A DNA stretch of 37,407 nt from Lachnospiraceae bacterium. Its GTDB lineage: Bacteria > Bacillota > Clostridia > Lachnospirales > Lachnospiraceae. Position 1 is the first letter of the stretch. Each line of letters starts with the position of its first letter. The notes beneath the pieces are model-generated. The model did not search any database, had not been told where the DNA came from, and saw only the letters and a list, made by a program, of their open reading frames with translations. Positions 1 to 6,978 of this stretch are shown here, in pieces. The position numbers and the translations under genes were made by a program. The stretch covers positions 1 through 37,407 of the forward strand of contig JAILGF010000148.1 in assembly GCA_024696945.1 (NCBI GenBank), read 5' to 3'.

Positions 1-1
1 A

Positions 2-415
2 AAGCGCTTAACCTACGATGAAATGATAGAAGCATATTCATTTGCAAGAGATATTTTGTTACGTCTCTATAAAGATGGCAATGTTGGTTTCTACGCTCCT
101 CAGGTTTCTACATACTGCTTAAATCTGGCTCATCTGTATGCAGAACTGTCGGATGCGGAAAATACCATAAAGTGTGTAGAGGACTGCTGTAAATATGCTG
201 TGGCCGATCCCATCCCCTCGGATAAAGATTACGAATTTACAGCACCGCTGGTAAACAGAGTGAAATATGACTGTAAGGAAACAACCAGAAACTGTACAGG
301 AAATTCCTGTTTTTATTGCTTACCATCATTGGAAAACAAAAAGTTTGATTTTGTCCGGGAAGATGAAAGATTCAAAAAAGCAATCGATGAAATGAAGAAG
401 CATGCAAGAGAATAG
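2..415 (+). CDS. XRE-family regulator, C-terminal TPR-like part (5' end outside window)
   Basis: The reading frame is open to the left edge of the window, so this is the 3' part of a longer gene and the ATG at 23 is probably internal. The 130-odd visible residues are helical and TPR-like. They align by eye with the last third of the XRE regulator at 2137-3264: both have a YDE/FDEE-type helix start, a DILxxLxxD/E segment, and a closing FDFxREDxxFKK motif, which is the clearest shared mark. By that comparison the missing N-terminus should carry a helix-turn-helix DNA-binding domain. A cluster of cysteines near residues 80-105 (by the visible ATG) is not shared with the paralogue. The paralogy is seen in the sequence. 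The regulator function is inferred from it. Confidence 0.7.
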   Translation, partial: KRLTYDEMIEAYSFARDILLRLYKDGNVGFYAPQVSTYCLNLAHLYAELSDAENTIKCVEDCCKYAVADPIPSDKDYEFTAPLVNRVKYDCKETTRNCTGNSCFYCLPSLENKKFDFVREDERFKKAIDEMKKHARE

Positions 416-420
416 TACAA

Positions 421-460
421 AAGTCCGGTCCTGCTTTGTTCATCCCGCAGAACCGGACTT
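421..460. terminator. Bidirectional intrinsic terminator between convergent genes
   Basis: A perfect 9-bp stem (421-429 with 452-460) is extended by an inner 4-bp stem (431-434 with 447-450) across one mismatch, with a 12-nt loop. It lies between the convergent partial regulator and the sigma-factor gene. Reading on the minus strand the stem is followed by TTTTGTAC, and on the plus strand by ATTTAATA. It therefore probably serves both genes, and works better for the minus-strand sigma gene. Confidence 0.8.
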
Positions 461-480
461 ATTTAATATCTACAAATTTA

Positions 481-2019
481 TCAATACTGTAACAACACGT
501 CACATACCCAGTCTTGTGCGGGTGATTTTAAAATACCGTCCTTAACGCATATGTCTGCTACAACCTCAAAGAAATCACATACCATGTTGTGGCACATGCG
601 TTTAGCATCAAGTTCAAGATGCTTAGGAAATAACTTTTGGTAGTCCTTGATGAAATTCTGTACACAGGCAATATACTCATCTGCTATAGGACTAAAAATC
701 TCGTGAATAATACGATATAACTCATCTGACTGTGCCTTAGTAAATGCAGGAGACGTGACTTTAAGTGTACCGTCTTCTTTTCTTACTATATATCCCAATT
801 TTACAGTATCGGCTATTTTCTCTTTATCACAGTTCACATTGGGATCCAGCAGGCTCTCACATGCCAGAATGTTGCTGTCAAACATCATATTCCGTCCCTC
901 AAAGCCCTTAAGCCAGAAAGAATGATGTCCGTATGAGGTGCATCCGGGGCTTCTGCATATCTGGTGTCCTACCGTGATACGTCTGTATTTCCAGGTTTCT
1001 ACACTTCCGGTATATCTCCATCTGAACCCGTCATAATTCTCAGGAATACGCGGATATTCCTCCTTATACAGGTTCTTACATATATAGTCAAATGCAAGAA
1101 CTCCGTAAAGATAGTTAAGTTCATCAGCTGATTTTTCTGCTCTGTAAAACGGTATTTTATCAGCTTCCGTAAAGAGCTTGTTCAGTGCATCCTGCAGTTT
1201 ACCCATAACCGGTTCTACATAGCTTTCTGCCTTATTTTCGCAGAATTCTCCGTATTTATCACTCCATATGATAAAATCGGTCTGAAATTTACCTTTTGAT
1301 TGTTCGATCACCGCATTGCGTTTTATAAGATACTCTAACCTGTCCTCGATATAATATGCCGGAACACCGCTGTATTTTGAAATGCTTTCTACATCCTGAG
1401 GCTTTTCATAACAGAAAAACAGGATATTTTGAGAAAGGGCATCTTCAATAAAGGTATTGGGATAAGGTCTGGTATCAGGGTTAAAGTTGCCTGAACCGTA
1501 AATATCAAGCCGCAATTTCTGTGGCTTTAATGCTGTTTCTTCCATAGTCTGACACTCCTTTTTTAGTTTTTTTCGTGCTTCGGATAATCTCCAGGTAACA
1601 GTCCCTTCCGGAAGCGAAAGACGCTCAGAGATTTCTTTGGTTGAAAGGCCATCATAGTAGAAAAGGATTATGATGTCACGATATTTTGCGGAAAGCATTG
1701 CAATTTTTTCACGGAGAAAGTCATAAGTTTCTTCGTCTTTATCTTCAATAGGAGCCTGTTCAAAATCTTCCTCAGGAACATTATAAAGGTAAAACGCGCG
1801 TTCTTTACCTTTTTGTCTACGGAACGAGAGCGCACAATTGGAAGCCAGTTTCCAGAGCCACGGCTCAAATCTGCATTCATCTGTCAGCTTTGGCAAACTC
1901 GCTACAGCTTGATATAAGATATCCTGCGAAAGATCATCAGCTTCATCAGGTGTAAACGTTTTGCTTATCGCGAACGAATAAATCTTGTCTATATACTTTT
2001 CAAGTATCCGTGCATCCAT
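481..2019 (-). CDS. ECF-like RNA polymerase sigma factor with long C-terminal extension
   Basis: 512 residues. Residues 1-75 match sigma region 2, with the DEADDLSQD helix and the FEPWLWKLASN segment typical of regions 2.2-2.4. Residues 100-155 match region 4, with the helix-turn-helix GLSTKEISERLSLPEGTV. An ordinary ECF sigma would end near residue 170-190, but here about 355 more residues follow. Residues 188-255 of this extension look like a winged-helix fold. Further on there is a Cys/His-rich patch (C355, C360, H365, H366) and a helical C-terminus. No anti-sigma gene is adjacent, so the extension may sense a signal or regulate the sigma domains in cis (inference). A strong ribosome binding site (GGGGGG run) lies about 12 nt upstream of the ATG. 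The gene has its own promoter at 2112-2140 and lies downstream of an XRE regulator on the same strand. Confidence 0.85.
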   Translation of the reverse strand: MDARILEKYIDKIYSFAISKTFTPDEADDLSQDILYQAVASLPKLTDECRFEPWLWKLASNCALSFRRQKGKERAFYLYNVPEEDFEQAPIEDKDEETYDFLREKIAMLSAKYRDIIILFYYDGLSTKEISERLSLPEGTVTWRLSEARKKLKKECQTMEETALKPQKLRLDIYGSGNFNPDTRPYPNTFIEDALSQNILFFCYEKPQDVESISKYSGVPAYYIEDRLEYLIKRNAVIEQSKGKFQTDFIIWSDKYGEFCENKAESYVEPVMGKLQDALNKLFTEADKIPFYRAEKSADELNYLYGVLAFDYICKNLYKEEYPRIPENYDGFRWRYTGSVETWKYRRITVGHQICRSPGCTSYGHHSFWLKGFEGRNMMFDSNILACESLLDPNVNCDKEKIADTVKLGYIVRKEDGTLKVTSPAFTKAQSDELYRIIHEIFSPIADEYIACVQNFIKDYQKLFPKHLELDAKRMCHNMVCDFFEVVADICVKDGILKSPAQDWVCDVLLQY

Positions 2020-2111
2020 ATCCTTTTCTCACCCCCCTTCATCTGTAAAGTGTCAGGAATTTGTATTTGATTGGGTGGTTATGAAATATTTTTATATTTT
2101 TTTCCTGCAAA

Positions 2112-2140
2112 ATTATAACAAAGACGCACATAGTAGTCAA
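2112..2140 (-). promoter_or_regulatory. Sigma-A promoter of the ECF sigma gene
   Basis: On the minus strand TTGACT (2140-2135) and TATAAT (2117-2112) are separated by exactly 17 bp. The -35 box overlaps the TGA stop codon of the upstream XRE gene (2139-2137). The predicted start near 2105 would give a leader of about 85 nt before the sigma ATG. Confidence 0.75.
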
Positions 2141-3264
2141 TTCCGCTTCGCGGCAGTTTTCTCCAAACGTTTTGTAAGCTTTTTAAAATCCTTATCTTCA
2201 CGCAGAAAATCAAACCATTCGTTATTGAGTTCCCTAAGCAGTTCTGCCGTTGCATTTTCTTCCTGCCAAACAGCGAATGTGCCGTAGTCCGAGCCTCTGA
2301 ATACCAGAGAAGTATGATGCTTATCTGCGTCAAAATCAAGAAATTGTTCAGCATGATCGGCAGCCTTATTTAATACTTCCAGCGTTTTATCCCTGTTTTT
2401 GGAACGACCGTAGTATTTTGCGATATGCTTATAGGTCCAATACAGATGGTAATGGAAAAATCCGAAATCTTTATCCTCAAAAAGAACATGGAGGATATCG
2501 ATAGCTTTCTGAGCTATTGTTATCTCTTCATCAAAAGTATACTGATAGGTACCATCATCAAATTGACCGTTCATATAGTTTAATGTATTTGTCAGGTTGT
2601 ATACCAGATGGAAAAGGAAATTCTGGGTATATTCCAGTTTTTTACGGTCTCTTCCTAAGCCTGCAAAAAGTGATTCCTGACATACGGCCATAGGTGGCAT
2701 ATCTTTTGCTATTTCGTAAGCTTTCTGATCCTTGCCTAATTGATGGTAACTTAAGCAGAGAAGCTGTTTAGCGGCGATACGTGTCTGTTCGTCCAGACAA
2801 CCGTCAAGTATTTTCCGAGCATAATCGATACAATTCTGAAATCTCTGTTTTGCTTTTTCGGGCAAGTCTTTTGGATTGTTCAAAAATTCGGAGGAGCAGA
2901 AGTATACCTGCATAAGCCATCTCATAATATCATAGCGGTTGGGATAACGCTTGTGTGCATCTAAAAGCAGTTTTTCCGCTTTGGGGAAATGTCCGCGGTC
3001 CATTTGCTTTTGGGCTTCGGATATTATACCATGTACTTCGGCATCTTCCTTTTCGTGATCGATCCCAAGTAGGATATCTGATGAAATATCCAGTACATGG
3101 CAGAGTACAGGTATGGCAGCTATATCGGGTAAGGTTTTACCCGTTTCCCATTGCGATACTGCGGATACAGATACATCGAGCTGTTCAGCAAGCTGTTCCT
3201 GGGTGATCCCTGATTTCTTACGATATGTGGCTATATTGATTCCAAGATTCTTTAATGATTCCAT
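2137..3264 (-). CDS. XRE-family transcriptional regulator with TPR-like C-terminal domain
   Basis: 375 residues. Residues 8-62 form a Cro/C1-type helix-turn-helix, with GITQEQLAEQLDVSVSAVSQWETGK giving helices 2 and 3. About 310 residues of helical, TPR-like sequence follow. This layout is common in Firmicutes regulators whose C-terminal repeats bind a peptide or partner protein, but no signal can be named here. The start is supported by AAAGGA about 8 nt upstream of the ATG. Its last third resembles the partial gene at 2-415, so two related regulators flank the sigma gene. Its stop codon lies inside the -35 box of the sigma promoter. Because it is DNA-binding and sits directly upstream on the same strand, control of the sigma gene is plausible, but I do not see a defined operator. 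Confidence 0.9.
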   Translation of the reverse strand: MESLKNLGINIATYRKKSGITQEQLAEQLDVSVSAVSQWETGKTLPDIAAIPVLCHVLDISSDILLGIDHEKEDAEVHGIISEAQKQMDRGHFPKAEKLLLDAHKRYPNRYDIMRWLMQVYFCSSEFLNNPKDLPEKAKQRFQNCIDYARKILDGCLDEQTRIAAKQLLCLSYHQLGKDQKAYEIAKDMPPMAVCQESLFAGLGRDRKKLEYTQNFLFHLVYNLTNTLNYMNGQFDDGTYQYTFDEEITIAQKAIDILHVLFEDKDFGFFHYHLYWTYKHIAKYYGRSKNRDKTLEVLNKAADHAEQFLDFDADKHHTSLVFRGSDYGTFAVWQEENATAELLRELNNEWFDFLREDKDFKKLTKRLEKTAAKRN

Positions 3265-3456
3265 AGTCGATTCCTTTCTGTTAATGTTTTATGTCATATT
3301 TATTTGTTTTTTCGGCGCCTTGTGAGTATAACTATATATCATCTTTGGGAAAAAGAAAAGAGAGTGTTACTGAATTTCATATAAAGCGATACTTAAAAAA
3401 TAAAGTCATAACAAAATCACGGATAAAAGATATGAGGCTTTATACATATAAACTGA

Positions 3457-3485
3457 TTGTCTTTATATATAATTTATGCTATATT
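3457..3485 (+). promoter_or_regulatory. Promoter of the GH13 gene
   Basis: TTGTCT (3457-3462) and TATATT (3480-3485) are spaced by 17 bp, with TGC directly before the -10 (extended -10). The predicted start near 3492 leaves a leader of about 29 nt containing AGGAGG at 3509-3514. Confidence 0.7.
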
Positions 3486-3520
3486 TTAGATATAGAGTAC
3501 TTAATAGTAGGAGGCGCAAA

Positions 3521-5062
3521 ATGAGCAAAAGACCTGAATGGCTGGACAATGCGGTATTTTATGAAATATATCCGCAAAGCTTTTTGGATACTGATGGGGA
3601 TGGTATAGGAAATATAAACGGTATAACGGAAAAACTGGCATATATAAAGGAACTCGGGTGTAATGCCATATGGATCAATCCATGTTTCGACTCACCTTTC
3701 GGAGATGCCGGATATGATGTGGCAGATTACTATAAAGTGGCTCCCAGATACGGAACAAACGATGATTTAGTGCGCATGTTCGAAGAAGCGCATAAGCTTG
3801 GAATGCATGTGCTGCTCGATCTGGTACCGGGGCATACTTCGTGGAATCATCCGTGGTTTAAAGAAAGTATGAAGCCTGGGAAAAACGAATATACGGACCG
3901 CTATATATGGACGGACAGTGTTTGGGAGGAGCCAAAGGGTTATGGCTCGCTCAGGGGTATTTCTGACCGCGACGGAAGCTGTGTGGTAAATTTCTTTTCT
4001 CATCAGCCGGCATTGAACTATGGCTTTTACAAACCAGACAGACCATGGCAGCAGGCTATGGATGCTGAAGGACCTATGGCTACCAGAAAAGCCATGATGG
4101 ATGTTATACGATTCTGGCTGTCAAAAGGATGCGATGGGTTCAGGGTGGATATGGCAGGTTCTCTGGTAAAGAATGATGAGGACAGCAAAGGTACTATAGC
4201 TCTCTGGCAGGATGTAAGAAAAATACTTGATGAAGAATTCCCTAACGCGGCATTTGTTTCAGAGTGGGGTGAGCCCGATAAAAGCCTTCGGGGCGGGTTC
4301 CATATGGACTTCCTGTTGCACTTCGGACCGTCTCATTATAATGACTTGTTCAGATGTGAAAAGCCATACTTTGGCGGTGATGGAGACGCTTCCGAATTTG
4401 TGAAGAAGTATATGGAAAACTATAGGAAATCCGAGAAAAAAGGTCTTATATGTATTCCTTCCAGTAATCATGATATGGAAAGACTTGCCTATTATATAAA
4501 AGGCGACAGATTAAAACTTGCCTTTGCATTTCTTCTGTCCATGCCCGGAGCTCCTTATATTTATTACGGAGACGAGATAGGTATGCGGTATATTGAAGGG
4601 CTTACTTCAAAAGAAGGCGGATATAACAGGACAGGCGCAAGGTCGCCGATGCAGTGGGATGACAGTGAAAACGCGGGCTTTTCGTCTGCGTCTGCGGATA
4701 AGCTGTATATTCCTATAGATCCGGATGTATCCCGCCCTACAGCAAAAGCACAGATGACGGATGACAATTCATTGCGTTCTGAGATTAAAAAGCTTATTGC
4801 AGTAAGACAATCCTATAAGCCGCTTCAGAGCTTAGGTGAGATCGATTTTATAACAGATGGTGCATCGGGTGAGCCTCTGGTATATGTGCGTACTTTTAGT
4901 GATGAAAAAATCCTGGTTGTAATAAATCCTTCAGATAAAGCAGCTGAGATAAGATCAGAGCATAAAATGTCAGAACTTATATATTGTTTCGGCAAAGAGC
5001 CGGAAATCAAAGGGGAAAGCTTTATCGTAAACGGAGTATCGGCTTTTTTTGCAAAACTATGA
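3521..5062 (+). CDS. GH13 alpha-glucosidase/alpha-amylase-family glycosidase, cytoplasmic
   Basis: 513 residues from the ATG at 3521, chosen because AGGAGG (3509-3514) lies 6 nt upstream. An upstream in-frame start at 3476 lies ahead of the promoter -10 and has no ribosome binding site. All GH13 signature regions are visible: region I DLVPGH (residues 100-105), region II GFRVDM with the nucleophile D210, region III SEWGE with acid/base E248, and region IV SNHD with D318 as transition-state stabiliser. The barrel starts at AVFYEIYPQSF, and a beta-sandwich C-terminal domain ends the protein. There is no signal peptide, so it should cleave alpha-glucosidic bonds of imported oligosaccharides or intracellular glycan. 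The substrate and GH13 subfamily cannot be set by eye. It is transcribed alone and its last 6 bases overlap the 3' end of the convergent transporter gene. Confidence 0.92.
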   Translation: MSKRPEWLDNAVFYEIYPQSFLDTDGDGIGNINGITEKLAYIKELGCNAIWINPCFDSPFGDAGYDVADYYKVAPRYGTNDDLVRMFEEAHKLGMHVLLDLVPGHTSWNHPWFKESMKPGKNEYTDRYIWTDSVWEEPKGYGSLRGISDRDGSCVVNFFSHQPALNYGFYKPDRPWQQAMDAEGPMATRKAMMDVIRFWLSKGCDGFRVDMAGSLVKNDEDSKGTIALWQDVRKILDEEFPNAAFVSEWGEPDKSLRGGFHMDFLLHFGPSHYNDLFRCEKPYFGGDGDASEFVKKYMENYRKSEKKGLICIPSSNHDMERLAYYIKGDRLKLAFAFLLSMPGAPYIYYGDEIGMRYIEGLTSKEGGYNRTGARSPMQWDDSENAGFSSASADKLYIPIDPDVSRPTAKAQMTDDNSLRSEIKKLIAVRQSYKPLQSLGEIDFITDGASGEPLVYVRTFSDEKILVVINPSDKAAEIRSEHKMSELIYCFGKEPEIKGESFIVNGVSAFFAKL

Positions 5063-5959
5063 TCTTAGAAGTAACGAAACCACTATTCCGGCAACTATGA
5101 CACATGCACACAGGAATTTGTGGAGTATCTTTTTCTCATGGAAGATAAATTTGCCGGCAATGATGGTGACAAAACAGCATGACTGTTTGATTAGTGTCAT
5201 GATTGTGACTTTGCTGTCAGGGTCCGCATTTGCTATGAAAAGACATCTGTCTGCGATAACAAAAAGAACAGCAAGCAGCCAGATCCAGTGATTTTTTAGT
5301 GCGGATTTAAGATTAAATACAGAATTTAAAGAGTTTTTTCTTCGTTTGATGATAAGTGTTGTAACCACATAAAGACTGTAATAAATGACCAGAAACAGCA
5401 TATACCAAAACTGGAGATGACCGTCGGATATGGGAGTATAGGTCATCAGGACTTTGTCAAGGATACCGGACACAGAGTTAAGCATACAAGATAAAAACAG
5501 CAAAAATACATGGATGGCAGGGATATTCTTGTCATCCTTTTTTTCTATCTTTTTATGAGGTTCTGCTTTTAAAAGAAGAAGTCCCAATGCTACCAGGAAA
5601 AGACCAAGTAACTGACCGGTGCCCAGAGTTTCTTTCATGACAAGAACCCCGAACAGTGTTGCAAAAAGAACACGTGACAGATCGAGAATTCCGTAGAGAC
5701 TTATCGGGATAAATCGGATGGAATTAAAGCTGAATATCCAGGCAAGGAATATGGCAAGTGATTTTAATGCCACGACGATAAGTGTGGAGAAGTTTTCATT
5801 AAATGCTCCGCGTATTTCCGGCAGAACAAAAATGAATGACAGAAGGGTATACAGAAAAAGCACCTCAAGTGTGGTGTTCTTTTCCAAAGCCTTTTTCTTT
5901 AATACTTCCCGCATACCTTTGATAAGTCCGTATGCGAGAACCAATAATACCCAAGTCAT
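5057..5959 (-). CDS. EamA/DMT-family transporter
   Basis: 300 residues, with about ten hydrophobic segments in two similar halves (roughly residues 1-135 and 150-300), as in the drug/metabolite transporter superfamily (EamA fold). The first half shows the typical SISLYGILDLSRVLFATLFGV... helix and a KETL motif followed by a GLxLVALGLLLL helix. The two halves are joined by a charged cytoplasmic loop (HKKIEKKDDK). It is an inner-membrane protein, and members export or import small metabolites. The substrate is not predictable. AGAGG precedes the ATG by about 9 nt. It is divergent from the nitrilase pseudogene and convergent with the GH13 gene, overlapping its stop codon by 6 bp. Confidence 0.88.
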   Translation of the reverse strand: MTWVLLVLAYGLIKGMREVLKKKALEKNTTLEVLFLYTLLSFIFVLPEIRGAFNENFSTLIVVALKSLAIFLAWIFSFNSIRFIPISLYGILDLSRVLFATLFGVLVMKETLGTGQLLGLFLVALGLLLLKAEPHKKIEKKDDKNIPAIHVFLLFLSCMLNSVSGILDKVLMTYTPISDGHLQFWYMLFLVIYYSLYVVTTLIIKRRKNSLNSVFNLKSALKNHWIWLLAVLFVIADRCLFIANADPDSKVTIMTLIKQSCCFVTIIAGKFIFHEKKILHKFLCACVIVAGIVVSLLLRS

Positions 5960-5996
5960 GTCAAGTAACCTCTTTTTTGGAATTCAGACCCATGCG

Positions 5997-6025
5997 ATTT
6001 TATACCAAAGCGGATAAAAATGCAA
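5997..6025 (-). promoter_or_regulatory. Promoter of the EamA transporter gene
   Basis: On the minus strand TTGCAT (6025-6020) and TAAAAT (6002-5997) are spaced by 17 bp, about 40 bp upstream of the start codon. It is divergent from the promoter at 6059-6087. Confidence 0.55.
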
Positions 6026-6058
6026 GCAGAAAATTATAATACAAGGATATCCTGTAAA

Positions 6059-6087
6059 TTGACCTTGGAGCTGTTTTATGATAAAAT
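6059..6087 (+). promoter_or_regulatory. Promoter of the nitrilase pseudogene and GH3 unit
   Basis: TTGACC (6059-6064) and TAAAAT (6082-6087) are spaced by 17 bp, with TGA before the -10 (extended -10). It probably drives the pseudogene and the GH3 gene behind it, since only 17 nt separate them. Confidence 0.65.
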
Positions 6088-6120
6088 AATACCAAGGATT
6101 GGGGTAATGAGGGAGTTATC

Positions 6121-6961
6121 ATGAAGATTGCGGCATATCAATTTGCGGAAACATCCAATATAGATAATAATTATGAGACTATAGTAAAAGCGGTAAATGT
6201 AGCAAAAGAAAGAAGTATAGAGCTTGCGGTATTTCCGGAGTGTGCATTGACCGGTTATCCACCCAGGGATATGGCATCTTCCTGCGATGTAAACTTTGCA
6301 AAGATGGAGGAATGCTGTGATAAACTACAGTCATTAAGTGATGAGACAGGTGTGGCTTTCATAATTGGAACGATTGCTAAAGAAAATGATAAAATCTATA
6401 ACCGTGCGATTTTCTTTGCACCTAAGTCTAAACCTGTAACATATGATAAGAGGGCTCTTTGGGGTTGGGACAAGGATAATTTTTCCTGTAGAAATGAAAG
6501 TAGTGTTAATTACACGAACCACGTTGAATCTTGCAGGAATTTGCAATCCCCAAAAGAGATGGTAACTTCGGGTGTACTTGACTACAAAGGCTTCCGCATA
6601 GGAATCAGAATATGTTTTGAGATTAGATTTCCTGAGTATTTCAGAGAACTGTACAGAGAAAAAAACTGACCTCAATGTTGTATTGTTTTATGATGTCACT
6701 GATGAAGAAAACATTGATAGATATAACATGATCAAAGGACACATACAGACTCGTGCCGTAGAAAATGTCTGTACCTTTATCACAGCTAATACCATAAAAC
6801 CATACTAGACAGCTCCAACTGCCATATTTGGCCGGTCAGGTCAGATTCTTGCAGAATGCCTAAGAAACAAAGAAGCTTTTGTGGAATACGATCTTGAAAA
6901 GGAAGAATACGATTTTGGCGAACGGGGAAGAAAAGAAATATCGGATATATTAATAGATTGA
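6121..6961 (+). pseudogene. Carbon-nitrogen hydrolase (nitrilase superfamily), broken
   Basis: The 5' part encodes a clear nitrilase-superfamily amidase N-terminus. All three catalytic residues are present: E40 in FPECALTGY, K110 in TYDKRALWGW, and C165 in GIRICFEIRFPE. At an A7 run (6659-6665) the frame shifts: translation stops at 6667-6669, while the rest of the family sequence continues in the +1 frame (DLNVVLFYDV..., then TRAVEN and TAN). In that frame a TAG at 6806-6808 interrupts it again, apparently replacing a CAG (Gln), before the natural stop at 6959-6961. Two independent lesions make a real pseudogene more likely than a sequencing error, although a single error at the A run cannot be excluded. 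A GAGGGAG ribosome binding site remains. The old stop is only 17 nt from the GH3 start, so the two were probably one operon. Confidence 0.85.
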
Positions 6962-6978
6962 ACAGGAGGGGTGAAAGG

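Noticed and set aside
3265..3520. Riboswitch in the 255-bp gap between the XRE regulator and the GH13 gene
   Set aside because: The GH13 promoter lies at 3457-3485, which leaves a leader of only about 29 nt. I see no conserved riboswitch core, only AT-rich divergent promoter DNA.
6655..6670. A AAA AAC slippery heptamer in the nitrilase frame, suggesting programmed -1 frameshifting
   Set aside because: The downstream coding frame is +1 relative to the start frame, so a -1 slip would not enter it, and a second stop (TAG at 6806) blocks that frame anyway. A one-base insertion in the A run explains it better.
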